Assembly (NCBI GenBank): GCA_900314745.1
Contig: OMWK01000014.1
Location: 1 to 55,663, forward strand
Direction of reading: 5' to 3'
From: an uncultured Eubacteriales bacterium
GTDB taxonomy: Bacteria; Bacillota; Clostridia; Saccharofermentanales; Saccharofermentanaceae
Length of the DNA stretch: 55,663 bases
This document shows positions 9,080 to 18,500 of this stretch, piece after piece; the first letter of the stretch is position 1, and each line of letters begins with the position of its first letter. The notes under the pieces are model-generated. The model saw only the letters and a program-made list of their open reading frames with translations. It was not told the DNA's origin and made no database searches. The position numbers were made by a program, and so were the translations under genes.

Positions 9080-9440
9080 AGGAAGAGAATGTCGCCGTCG
9101 CATTCTTAAAGTACAGGACTTCCGTATTATCATCCGTCGCCGAATACATGCCCTTCAGTTCGGGATAGTTATCGAGCATGTGAGTCTTCGCCTCCACCCT
9201 CTCGTCTCTTACAAGCTCGCCAGATACCCGAAGCCACTTGCCGTCCTTGAACGCACATAGCTCGACCTTAGGATTGGCCTCGATCTGCCTGCTGACGGAT
9301 TTGATCTTGCCGGTCTGGATATAGAGCTTATCCTCGAACAGATCGATCGTTCCGAACGGCCTGACTCTCGGCTGATCGCCCTCTACCGTTGCAAGATAAT
9401 AAGTGCCTGCCGCCTTGATAAATTCATATACTTCGTTCAT
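9045..9440 (-). CDS. Pyridoxamine 5'-phosphate oxidase-like FMN-binding protein
   Basis: A 131-residue split-barrel flavin-binding protein of the PNPOx-like family. TYYLATVEGDQPRVRPFG, LYIQTGKIKSVSRQI and KVELCAFKDGKWLRV are the usual strands around FMN. Stand-alone members of this length are small flavoproteins of mostly unknown substrate rather than true PdxH. The start at 9440 follows GAGGTGG; the frame could continue 24 codons upstream but without a ribosome site. It converges on the SGNH gene. Confidence 0.85.
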   Translation of the reverse strand: MNEVYEFIKAAGTYYLATVEGDQPRVRPFGTIDLFEDKLYIQTGKIKSVSRQIEANPKVELCAFKDGKWLRVSGELVRDERVEAKTHMLDNYPELKGMYSATDDNTEVLYFKNATATFSSFTEAPRTMTLH

Positions 9441-9553
9441 ATGAGCCACCTCGTCCGTTTTTGGATTATATTCTATTACTCCTTGTCGATATTTGTCGAA
9501 AAATGTAATCAATTGTCGAAACTATCAATTAACCCGGCTTGCTATCATAAGTT

Positions 9554-10321
9554 ATGGAATCGAGAGAAGTATTACAACTCCGGATCTCTTATCTTAGACA
9601 CATCATGGCAACGCTCCCGAATGGCTGGATCGGCAATTATCGGGAAAGGCCGGCTGTGTATCTGATTCATGATCCCGATAATCCGGATATCTCCAGCACC
9701 AACAAACGACACTACTACATTCACACATCAAAGGGTAAACGTTACAAACAATTAATTGAACAAAGGATCAAATATCAAGTTGAATATGAGTATTTGATGA
9801 AGAGGTGGAGGAGCATCTATATTGGAGATCCGGATATCAAGAAATTTCCATTGGATAAATACCGGCACTCAGGAATTCTGCCCTCATTCTTTATGAGAGC
9901 CAGGCCGAATCAAAACACCATAGAGAATAAACATCCCATAGCCTATAAGGGTCAATATCTGAGATCCAAGAATGAACTGTTATCAATAAAGCAAATTGAG
10001 AATATGGGATTTATGTGGAAAACCGAGGTCGAATTCATAGTCAAAGGCATAAAATTCTATCCGGACGCTCTATTCTACGTTCCATTCATTGAGAAGGTCA
10101 TCGCATTGGAAATAGATGGAATGATGGATAACGAAGAATATTCATATAAGGCGAATAGACGGAAACTGAATTATTACAAAGCCGGATTAATAGAGTTCAA
10201 AGATGTCATATTCTTCAGATTAACGGGCGATAATGACTTCGATATCGACAGTTTAACCCGTCTCATCGAGTTCTCGATTGAAGTTAATGCCATCGATATC
10301 AAAAACAACACCGTACCATAA
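9554..10321 (+). CDS. Uncharacterised protein with a PD-(D/E)xK nuclease-like C-terminal half
   Basis: I do not recognise a named family. The 255-residue protein has a basic N-terminal half and a C-terminal half patterned like restriction-endonuclease-fold enzymes: SKNELL with Glu141, YPDA with Asp171, then LEIDG with Glu186 and Asp188, followed by Lys199 and Arg202. Its AT content is clearly higher than its neighbours', suggesting transfer. A TGCTATCAT extended -10 ends 5 nt before the ATG and no ribosome site is visible, so a leaderless mRNA is likely. It could be a DNA-cleaving or structural factor; nothing beside it is an obvious partner. Confidence 0.6.
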   Translation: MESREVLQLRISYLRHIMATLPNGWIGNYRERPAVYLIHDPDNPDISSTNKRHYYIHTSKGKRYKQLIEQRIKYQVEYEYLMKRWRSIYIGDPDIKKFPLDKYRHSGILPSFFMRARPNQNTIENKHPIAYKGQYLRSKNELLSIKQIENMGFMWKTEVEFIVKGIKFYPDALFYVPFIEKVIALEIDGMMDNEEYSYKANRRKLNYYKAGLIEFKDVIFFRLTGDNDFDIDSLTRLIEFSIEVNAIDIKNNTVP

Positions 10322-10363
10322 CACCGTAAATGGCATATCAAGCCCAATTACGGTGTTGTTTTG
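10320..10363 (+). terminator. Rho-independent terminator after the nuclease-like gene
   Basis: AACACCGTAA (10320-10329) pairs perfectly with TTACGGTGTT (10348-10357) and is followed by GTTTTGG. It overlaps the stop codon of the upstream gene and separates it from feoAB. Confidence 0.8.
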
Positions 10364-10370
10364 GTATAAT
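10362..10370 (+). promoter_or_regulatory. Extended -10 promoter of feoAB
   Basis: TGGTATAAT (TGn plus perfect TATAAT) lies directly after the terminator. The feoAB ATG begins 10 nt after it, so transcription would start about 2-3 nt before the start codon. No -35 is convincing, which is normal for extended -10 promoters. Confidence 0.6.
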
Positions 10371-10379
10371 CTGTTCAGT

Positions 10380-12722
10380 ATGTATTTGAATGAGTTGAAA
10401 ATCGGGCAATCAGCAACAGTTCTTACCGTCGGAGGACAGGGCGCATTAAGACAGCACTTCCTCGATATGGGCGTTATCCCGGGAACGGAACTGACAGTAA
10501 TTAAATTCGCTCCGATGGGCGATCCGATCGAGATACAGATTCACGGATATGAATTGACATTGAGATTATCCGAGGCTGAACAGATAGAGATCGAGCCTGG
10601 AATCCATAAAGAACAGAACGTCAATAACAAGACTCTCTCGGGTAAGAAGACCAGCAACCACCCGGGCCTGGGAGAGGAGGGTAAGTACCATACGAGCGGT
10701 ACACCTCTTCCGGACGGGACCAAACTGACATTCGCTCTGGTCGGAAATCAGAACTGCGGAAAGACAACACTTTTTAATCAGCTTACAGGGTCCAATCAGC
10801 ATGTCGGAAATTTCCCGGGTGTCACGGTCGACAGGAAGGACGGTGTCATCAAGGGATATCCTGACACATTAATCACCGACCTTCCCGGAATCTATTCGAT
10901 GTCCCCATTCTCAAGCGAGGAGATGGTATCGAGAAATTTTGTATTAAATGAGAAGCCGAAGGCGATAATCAACATAGTCGATGCGACCAACATCGAGAGG
11001 AATCTGTATCTGACGATGCAGCTTCTCGAGATGAACGTTCCGATGGTCGTCGCACTCAACATGATGGACGAATTAAGAGGCAACGGCGGAACCGTGGACA
11101 TCAACTCAATGGAATCCATGCTCGGTGTTCCGGTAGTTCCGATCTCCGCTGCAAAGAATGAGGGTGTCGACGAGCTTATAAGACACGCGGTCCACATAGC
11201 AAAGTATCAGGAGAAGCCTCTGAGATACGACTACTGCGATCCCGAGGATCACGGCGGTGCGGTTCACAGGGCTTTCCACGCGGTGAGCCACCTGATTGAG
11301 GACCATGGCAAGAGAGAAGGAATCCCCTTCAGATTCGCGGCGGCAAAGCTTCTCGAAGGCGATATGTCTTTTGTTGAGTTGTTGAAGCTCGATGATAACG
11401 AGCAGGAGATGCTCGAACACATAATCCTCCAGATGGAGAATGAGCGAGGTCTCGACCACAGCGCTGCAATGGCCGAGATGAGATTCGACTTTATAAAGAA
11501 GCTCACCGACGAGTGCGTCATCAAGCCGCACGAGAGCCGCGAGCACATAAGAAGCCGGAAGATCGACAGTGTCCTCACCGGCAAATATACGGCCATCCCG
11601 ATGTTCATCGGCATAATGGCGCTCGTATTCTATCTGACATTCTTCCTCATAGGCCCGTTCCTTCAGGACCTCCTCGATGCGGGGATACACCTGCTTGGGG
11701 ATCTGGTGTCCGCCGGAATGGACAAAATAAGAGTTAATGAGGCGGTTCAGAGTCTGGTGATCGACGGCATTTTCGAGGGGGTCGGAACCGTAGTAAGCTT
11801 CCTCCCCATCGTCATACTGCTGTTCTTCTTCCTGTCGCTCCTCGAGGACTCCGGATACATCGCGCGAGTTGCTTTTGTTATGGATAAGCTTCTGAGACGC
11901 ATTGGGCTCTCCGGAAGAAGCATAGTACCGATGCTCATAGGCTTCGGCTGCACGGTGCCTGCCGTCATGTCGACCAGGACCCTCCCCTCCGACCGCGACC
12001 GTAAGATGACCATTCTTCTTACACCCTTCATGTCCTGCACGGCGAAGCTTCCCATCTACGGTTTCTTCGTAAGCGTTTTCTTCCCGGGATACGCCTGGCT
12101 CATAATCACGGCGATCTACATCCTCGGCATCATCACGGGAATCCTTCTCGCATTTGTATTCAAGTCAACCCTGTTCAAGGGCGAGGCGGTGCCTTTTGTC
12201 ATGGAGCTTCCGAACTACCGTCTCCCCGGAATCCGCAATGTCGCGCAGCTCATGTGGGAGAAGAGCAAGGACTTCATTCAGCGCGCATTCACGATAATTC
12301 TCATCGCGACTATAGTCGTCTGGTTCCTGAGTAATTTTGACTTCGGTCTTAACCTCGTCGAGAGCTCTCACGACAGCATACTGGCGACCATCGCGGGAAT
12401 ACTTGAACCCGTCATGAGACCCATAGGTCTCGGTGACTGGAGGATCATCACTTCACTTATCTCCGGCTTCATGGCAAAGGAGAGTGTCGTATCCGTAATG
12501 GAGACGCTCTTCGCGGGAGAAGTTAAGGCACTCGGAACAGTTACGGCGGTATCGATGCTCGTGTTCTCGCTGATCTACACACCCTGTGTCGCAGCAGTTG
12601 CCGCCATCCGCCGCGAGATGGGAAGAAGATGGGCATTATCAGTCGTACTCTGGCAGTGCACACTCGCCTGGGTAATGGCGTTAATCGCGAGGTGGATCTG
12701 CATATTATTCGGATTGGGATAA
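10380..12722 (+). CDS. feoB: FeoA-FeoB fusion ferrous iron transporter
   Basis: A 780-residue protein that imports Fe(II). Residues 1 to about 75 are a FeoA SH3-like domain (GQGALRQHFLDMGVIPGTEL). A linker leads to the FeoB GTPase with G1 GNQNCGKTTLFN, a G2 threonine in GVTVDRKDG, G3 DLPGIYS and G4 NMMD, then a helical regulatory region and the permease with a Gate motif LIGFGCTVPAVMSTRTL and several membrane helices. Fused FeoAB is known in some Clostridia. The start at 10380 opens the FeoA domain; a longer frame from 10278 runs through the terminator and is not used. The start has no Shine-Dalgarno and sits just behind an extended -10, pointing to a leaderless message. Confidence 0.95.
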   Translation: MYLNELKIGQSATVLTVGGQGALRQHFLDMGVIPGTELTVIKFAPMGDPIEIQIHGYELTLRLSEAEQIEIEPGIHKEQNVNNKTLSGKKTSNHPGLGEEGKYHTSGTPLPDGTKLTFALVGNQNCGKTTLFNQLTGSNQHVGNFPGVTVDRKDGVIKGYPDTLITDLPGIYSMSPFSSEEMVSRNFVLNEKPKAIINIVDATNIERNLYLTMQLLEMNVPMVVALNMMDELRGNGGTVDINSMESMLGVPVVPISAAKNEGVDELIRHAVHIAKYQEKPLRYDYCDPEDHGGAVHRAFHAVSHLIEDHGKREGIPFRFAAAKLLEGDMSFVELLKLDDNEQEMLEHIILQMENERGLDHSAAMAEMRFDFIKKLTDECVIKPHESREHIRSRKIDSVLTGKYTAIPMFIGIMALVFYLTFFLIGPFLQDLLDAGIHLLGDLVSAGMDKIRVNEAVQSLVIDGIFEGVGTVVSFLPIVILLFFFLSLLEDSGYIARVAFVMDKLLRRIGLSGRSIVPMLIGFGCTVPAVMSTRTLPSDRDRKMTILLTPFMSCTAKLPIYGFFVSVFFPGYAWLIITAIYILGIITGILLAFVFKSTLFKGEAVPFVMELPNYRLPGIRNVAQLMWEKSKDFIQRAFTIILIATIVVWFLSNFDFGLNLVESSHDSILATIAGILEPVMRPIGLGDWRIITSLISGFMAKESVVSVMETLFAGEVKALGTVTAVSMLVFSLIYTPCVAAVAAIRREMGRRWALSVVLWQCTLAWVMALIARWICILFGLG

Positions 12723-12753
12723 GATCCCCGCAGTCTGCTCTTCTTTCCGAACA

Positions 12754-13506
12754 TCACAGAAACTCCCTTCTTAAAGTACCCGCAAGATCCTCATCATCGA
12801 AGACCTCGAAATCGGGCGCTAAGCCGTCTGCGATTATCCCTCTCCGGTTAAGCCATACAGCGTGCCACGAGGCGTTAAGCGCCCCGCTGATATCGTGCTT
12901 ATATGAGTCGCCTATCATCCACATATCAGAAGGCTCCAGTCCGAGTCTTTCTTCCATCATGCGGAAGATCTTCACATCGGGCTTGCTCACGCCGACGTCG
13001 CCTGCGACGATTATGTTCTCTCTTGGAATCCACGAGCACAATCCGAGCATATTAACCTTATCCCACTGATGAGACGACTCGCCAGCAGTCAGCACACCGA
13101 GAACGATATCGTTTCTCCTTTGAAGATCAGTAAGCAGAGCCTTCATCTCTTCTGTAAGACACATGTGGCTTTGAAGCTCGAGATACTCGTCTGCAGTAAG
13201 TACGCCGTCTCCGGGATTGAAGCAGAGCCCCAATTCCTTATATGTCTCCTCGAACCGCCAGCCGTTGCACTCGCGGGTAGTGATGAGACCTGCTTCGAGT
13301 TCAGCGGTATTGAGGTCGCTCTTGGCGTAGAACACGCGCACGAATTCGCGCGGATCACTGACACTTATACCGAGCACATTCTCTGCAGCTTTAACGAACA
13401 GGTCCTGCCTGCTGTATAAAGTATCGTCGATGTCGAAGACAATACCCGTCATTCTGCGAACATACCGATCGCGCAGATGATGCTCGGGATCATGATGCGC
13501 TTCCAT
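12754..13506 (-). CDS. HAD-superfamily hydrolase
   Basis: A haloacid dehalogenase-type phosphatase of about 230-250 residues. Motif I is VFDIDDTLYSR with the nucleophile Asp, motif II VLTAGESS, the motif III lysine precedes GVSKPDVKIF, and motif IV is MIGDSYKHDISGA. The substrate is unknown. The start is uncertain: the ATG at 13506 is taken because GGGAG lies just before it, but the ATG at 13452 directly before motif I, or a TTG at 13527 lying 9 nt after a TATAAT box, are possible. A shrunken relic of a close paralogue lies at 15414-15500. Confidence 0.85.
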   Translation of the reverse strand: MEAHHDPEHHLRDRYVRRMTGIVFDIDDTLYSRQDLFVKAAENVLGISVSDPREFVRVFYAKSDLNTAELEAGLITTRECNGWRFEETYKELGLCFNPGDGVLTADEYLELQSHMCLTEEMKALLTDLQRRNDIVLGVLTAGESSHQWDKVNMLGLCSWIPRENIIVAGDVGVSKPDVKIFRMMEERLGLEPSDMWMIGDSYKHDISGALNASWHAVWLNRRGIIADGLAPDFEVFDDEDLAGTLRREFL

Positions 13507-13565
13507 AGTACTCCCGTTAATCGTCAACCTCCCTATATTATAAAGGAACTGTTCGCTAGTGTGGA

Positions 13566-13612
13566 AAAGACCTGTGCGGTCTCGATAATAAATCGAGTTT
13601 CTGCACAGGCCT
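13566..13612 (-). terminator. Terminator hairpin after the DUF4214 gene
   Basis: CCTGTGC (13571-13577) pairs with GCACAGG (13603-13609), with an inner CTCGAT/ATCGAG helix. On the minus strand the stem is followed by TCTTTTCC. It separates the DUF4214 gene from the HAD gene. Confidence 0.7.
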
Positions 13613-13645
13613 TATTCAAAAATATCTTCTAACTTCGAAGAAGGA

Positions 13646-15238
13646 TTAGATATTGATCTTGTAGTAAGCGCATACCTCCGCCCACTCGGGTGATGCGATG
13701 AATGCTTCGATAATCTCAGCTCTAGTCATGCCGGATGCAAGGGCATTCGTCCAGTTTGCAGCTTCGGCGGCTGTAGGAACTCTGTTGAAGAATGCCTTAT
13801 ACAGAACATTAACGAACTCTTCGTTGTTAAGATTTCTGTTAGCGAATTCAGCACTTCCGAGGAAGCATCTTACGACATCAGAACCTGTTCCGTTCTGATG
13901 CATGATAAGATCAACAAAGCTGTCTCTTCCTGCTACATCAAAAGGTCTTTCCAGCGCATTGAGATAAAGTCTCTCAACAAAATGTCTTACTGCCAGCTCC
14001 TGAATCTGCTCAGGTGTAAGAACGGGCTCCTCGACAACTTCTTCCTCGGACTCCTCTTCCTCGGACTCCTCTTCCTCGGGTTCGATTCCGTCGATGTAAT
14101 CGATCGCTGCTACGTAAGCGTCAAAAAGCTTATCAAACGCTGCCTCGACCTCGACAAGCGTGCTGTTCTCATTTAGCAATACGTCTGTGGCGCTTGAGTA
14201 CGAATCAATAAGGTCATTTCCTATATCTTCAGGGAGAAGATCATAGTACTCTTCGCCGAATTCATCTACCTCGTCTAACAGATCTCTAAGAGCATCCTTC
14301 AATTCTGCAATAAGAGCAACCTGAAGAGCGTGGTCACAGTCGTTAAGCTTAGTCTTCAATTCTTCGGGAACCAGTGCCTGCTGGTCTTCCGGCAATGCTG
14401 CCAAAGCCTGCTGAGCCGCTGTAATTGCTGCCTCATTAGCTGTAGTAACATCATCAGGATCAGGGAGGGCTTCGATCATGGCAATAACATCATTGACTCC
14501 TGCAGGAGTTGTGACTGTAAGTGTTACATTGCATGTAAGTGTCGGCAGACTGTTGTCATTAGGCGTGAAAGTTACTTCATATGGTGTTACTCCGCTGTCG
14601 GCGATAGTGGGCTTAGTATCCGGATTGCTCCAGGCAAAAGTTCCCTCAACAACCGATGAACCATTAATCGCCACACCACCCGTCAGAGTGCTGTCTGCAA
14701 GAGTCTGTCCGTAAGTAATAGCAGAAGCTGTAGGTGCTGTAGTTATTACAGTGTAAGGAACGAGTGTTGCAGTTAATGCAAAACCAGCGTATGTTCGAGA
14801 ATAATCTGATACAAACCTAATACTAAGCGTATGAGATTCGCTCGTGTAATCGCTTAATGATCCAGTGTCCGAGTATTGGTTGCTTCCTCCATTTAGTACA
14901 AAATAATCGTAGATAGAATAATATGAACTTTCCAATGCGTAGCTACCGCTCAATTTAATTCTATAACCCTCAGGTGCATTTATCACCAAAGTACCATCAC
15001 AGTTATCATCGTAGTTACCATTACGGCCACCATGGTCATAAACACGTAAAGTCGAGACTCCGTCAGGACTCATACTAACTGTGTCTGTCCCCGTCTTAGG
15101 CACCAGCGCGTAATACCCTTGTCTGGCATTACCCTGTATACCTGCTGCGAACAAAGTCGTCGGTATCATACTTACAGCCATTGCTGCAGCAATAACCGCG
15201 CCTACTGCTTTCTTTGTTATTTTACTGTTGATCAGCAT
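13646..15238 (-). CDS. Secreted multidomain protein with Ig-like, FIVAR-like and DUF4214 domains
   Basis: A 530-residue exported protein. Residues 1-32 are a signal peptide ending TLFAA-G. Next come a Tyr/Ser/Gly-rich beta domain (about 40-165), an MBG/Ig-like repeat (about 165-250), a helical FIVAR-like segment with AAQQALAALPEDQQALVPEE, a second helical region, an acidic linker of repeated Glu with Ser (about 390-410), and a C-terminal DUF4214 domain (ALERPFDVAGRDSFVDLI, FFNRVPTAAEAANW). DUF4214 is common in secreted clostridial proteins and its role is not known. The start follows AAGGAGGAGAGCG. A run of nine Gs lies in the 5' leader. Confidence 0.85.
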   Translation of the reverse strand: MLINSKITKKAVGAVIAAAMAVSMIPTTLFAAGIQGNARQGYYALVPKTGTDTVSMSPDGVSTLRVYDHGGRNGNYDDNCDGTLVINAPEGYRIKLSGSYALESSYYSIYDYFVLNGGSNQYSDTGSLSDYTSESHTLSIRFVSDYSRTYAGFALTATLVPYTVITTAPTASAITYGQTLADSTLTGGVAINGSSVVEGTFAWSNPDTKPTIADSGVTPYEVTFTPNDNSLPTLTCNVTLTVTTPAGVNDVIAMIEALPDPDDVTTANEAAITAAQQALAALPEDQQALVPEELKTKLNDCDHALQVALIAELKDALRDLLDEVDEFGEEYYDLLPEDIGNDLIDSYSSATDVLLNENSTLVEVEAAFDKLFDAYVAAIDYIDGIEPEEEESEEEESEEEVVEEPVLTPEQIQELAVRHFVERLYLNALERPFDVAGRDSFVDLIMHQNGTGSDVVRCFLGSAEFANRNLNNEEFVNVLYKAFFNRVPTAAEAANWTNALASGMTRAEIIEAFIASPEWAEVCAYYKINI

Positions 15239-15295
15239 ATCGCTCTCCTCCTTATCGATAACGTTTATGTTCTGAACCGCATAAAGTTTCCCATA

Positions 15296-15304
15296 CCCCC
15301 CCCC
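15296..15304. repeat. Nine-base C/G homopolymer in the DUF4214 leader
   Basis: Nine consecutive C on the plus strand (G on the minus strand) lie about 58-66 nt before the DUF4214 start codon. Tracts of this length can slip during replication and change leader or promoter geometry; whether this one does is unknown. Confidence 0.6.
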
Positions 15305-15413
15305 ACGATTTCATTATCATTCTGTGAACAAAGGATAAACAAAAAATTCTTAACAAGAACAATCTTATATATGCAGTATCAGACCAGAATGAGACAATCC
15401 TCGTTGTTATCTT

Positions 15414-15500
15414 TCAACTTAACGTCATGTGGCTTTGAAGTTCAAGGTAGGCCTCAACGAGAAGGTCCTGCCTGCTGTATAATGTAAATGCTGACCTCAT
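15414..15500 (-). pseudogene. Relic of a HAD hydrolase gene, internally deleted in frame
   Basis: The minus strand reads 28 codons from ATG 15500 to TGA 15414. It contains LYSRQDLLVEA joined directly to YLELQSHMT. In the intact HAD gene (12754-13506) LYSRQDLFVKA and EYLELQSHM are about 80 residues apart. At DNA level two blocks are shared: 15 identical bases (15426-15440 with 13162-13176) and 20 identical bases (15463-15482 with 13400-13419). This is a paralogue or duplicate that has lost its middle and 3' part. Translation is doubtful because no ribosome site is visible. Confidence 0.7.
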
Positions 15501-15520
15501 GAGGAATAAGGAGATAGATC

Positions 15521-18500
15521 ATGTCCGAGAATATGTCTTCCAGAAGCAATAACAAGTTCGACCTGTGGGAGCGTAAGCTGCTCGATCTAACGACACGCAA
15601 CGCGCTCCTTAACGTAAGGCTCAAGGGCAACACGGTTCCGCTTTTCGCACCGTCGGCATCCGACATCGAAGACCGGATCTCAGCCGAGAAGGATTACATC
15701 ATCATCTCCAGAACGAAGGCGGAGAACGAACAGATTCCCGCCAAAGAATACGGCTTCGAGGAGCTTGCCGAGACTCAAGGTTTCAGTGAACTTCTCTCGA
15801 CGGCAGCTGCTGCGGGGAACATCTACTCCAGCCTCCCCGACCAGGAACTCGAGGACAAACTCAAGGCACTTTACAGAAACTCCAGAGCAGCCATAGAAGA
15901 GGACGGTGCGGGCACGCTCTTCCTCGCCTGCGGAATGCTGAAGTGGATAGATGAGAAGAAGGACAACACCCCTTACTATGCGCCCGTAGTCCTCGTTCCG
16001 GTAGAGCTTGTAAGGAAGTTCGGAGCAGGGAAATATGTGCTCCGTAAGACTGACGAAGACACCATAATGAACAGGTCGCTCGTGGAGAAGCTTAAGCGCG
16101 ATTTTGACCTCGACATCTCCGAACTCGACGGTGAGATCGAGGATGACGAGAACGGCAAGAACGTCACGGGCGTACTGGAGACACTTAAGAATTCAATAAG
16201 CACCAAGGCGGGATGGAAGGTCATTGACGCATGCGTTCTCGGAATGTTCTCATTCTCGAAGTTCGTCATGTGGAACGACATACGCCTCCACCGCGACAAA
16301 CTCGCATCGAACAAAGTCGTAAGAAGTCTCCTTGAGGGCAAGCTCGACTGGCAGTATGAGGACATGGAGAAGGATGCGCGCGAATTCAAGGGTGACGACC
16401 AGATCCTCCTCCCCATCTCTGCGGACAACTCACAGCTTTATGCGATCAAGAGGGCATGCGAAGGCAACAGCTTCGTCCTCCACGGTCCTCCGGGAACAGG
16501 TAAATCACAGACGATCACCACAATGATCGCCAATGCCGTCGCGAACGGCAAGACGGTGCTTTTCGCTGCGGAGAAGAAAGCAGCGCTCGACGTTGTTTAC
16601 TCGAGGCTCGAGAGGATCGGCCTCGCGCCGTTCAGTCTGGAATTGCACTCGAACAAGATCCGCAAGGGATGGATTCTGGACCAACTCAAGGTAGCGCTCG
16701 AGTCCAAGATGAAGAACATGCCGGAATCCGGCTACGACAAGGCTCTCGAGGATATACAGAAGCGCCGCGACGAGCTGGATATCTATGAGGACGAGCTGAC
16801 GATAACAAGGCCGTGCGGCTACTCTCTTTATGAGATGCTCTGCATCTATTCCGAGAACAGCAGCGTTCCGGATGTAATCCTAGGCGACGGCTACGATGAG
16901 GGACTTACCGAGGAAGCTATCAGCAATTCGGTTACGCTTCTTAACGAATACATCGCGGTAAGTGCGGAGACTTCAGGCAAACTGAACTATATCGAAGCCA
17001 CGGACTACAGCCAGGACGCCAAGGTTAAGCTCCCCCTGGAATTAAGCGCATTAAGACAGGCTGCGGATAAATACGAAGCGGCTTATAACGCTTTCAAAGA
17101 GGCTCTGCCCCGAGTATCTTCAGGCACCGATACCGCATCCGCGGACAGTGCCAGCGTTAAGGCATCTAACTTCCTCGCAGCGCGCAAGGAACTGCTTCAG
17201 ACCTGGGACAAGGCGATACTTTCACAGGACGCAGACGCCCTGCTTAAGGCCTTCACGGAGGCGGACGCCAAGTGGGGTCCTTTCAGATCCATGGCGGTCA
17301 ACAAGGTTTATAACAGTGTTAAAGTCTGGGATAAGTCCGGAAAAGCCAAGGATAATCTCGGAGAACACCTCAGGGCTTTGAGTTCTTACAAGAGCACTTT
17401 CGCCGGGCTGGGCTTCGATCCCGGGGCCGATGTACCCGCGGTCATCCCCGAACTCACGGCAGCTTCCGGTGAATACGCGGCGGCGAGAACCGCGATCAAC
17501 GACAGGCTTAAGATAAGTAAGCTTGGTAACGCGGGAACGACTTTCGATGAGGTAAGAAGCATAGCCGACGACATAGCTGGAAACGAGAGCTCCATCAGGG
17601 AGAAGACGATAGCCAACAGGACGGCAGCAAAGTGCGCCGAGATGAAGCTTAAGCCCCTCATCGGCGCATACGGGAACCCGGACGGCAAAGTTAACCGCGA
17701 CAACCTCATAAGCGTCTATATGAAGGCTTGGTCCAAGCTTTGCATCTGCAGGATCATCGACGGAACTGACGTTCTCAGGGACTTCAGCGGCAAGGTCTTC
17801 AACGAGAGAGTTGCAAAGCTTAAGGCATTAAGCGACGAGTTCAGGAACATCACCAAGGAAGAGATAATCATCAGGGTCGCGAAGAGACTTCCCGACTTCA
17901 GCATAGAAGCGAATTCGGCTTCGATGCTCGGGGAACTGCAGCGCGCCATCAAGAGCAGGGGCAGGGGAATATCAATGAGAACCCTGTTCCGCGATACACA
18001 GGAGATAATCCTGAGACTCACACCATGCGTTCTCATGAGCCCGATATCCGCGGCACAGTTCATCGCGCCGTCGGAGAAGCCGCTCTTTGACCTCGTAATC
18101 TTCGATGAGGCATCACAGCTTCCGACGTGTGAGGCCGTCGGCGCCATCGCGAGAGGCGAGAATGCCATTATCGTCGGCGACCCGATGCAGATGCCTCCGA
18201 CGTCTTTCTTCAAGGATCAGACAACCGCCTCCGAGGACTTCGACACCGAGGACCTCGAGAGCATACTCGATGACTGCCTCGCGGTAGGAATGCCGCAGAC
18301 GAGACTTCTGTGGCACTACAGAAGCCGCCACGAGAGCCTGATCACATTCTCGAACAGATCTTTCTACGACAGCAAGCTCTACACCTTCCCGTCCGTCGAC
18401 GACAGGGCATCGCGCGTGACTCTCGTCAAGTGCGGAGGCGTGTTCGACAGCGGCAGGACGAGAACCAATGAGGTCGAGGCAAAGGCCGTAACCGACGAAC

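Larger units (their letters stand above)
15239..15520. other. Divergent intergenic region between the DUF4214 and helicase genes
   Basis: A 282-base gap. Leftward it holds the DUF4214 ribosome site, a G9/C9 run and a possible promoter TTGTTT-18-GATAAT on the minus strand. Its right part is a relic of a HAD gene whose end provides TATAAT (15478-15483), the likely -10 of the helicase gene. The helicase start is preceded by AAGGAGATAGATC. Confidence 0.6.

Noticed and set aside
11106..11690. 194-codon minus-strand ORF inside feoAB
   Set aside because: Shadow of the GTPase/linker coding region; FeoB motifs on the plus strand are unambiguous.
12723..12753. Terminator sought between feoAB and the HAD gene
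   Set aside because: No stem with a T-run is visible in the 31-base gap.
14028..14080. Short repeats that looked like a small array
   Set aside because: They encode the Glu/Ser-rich linker of the DUF4214 protein; there are no spacers, so this is not CRISPR.
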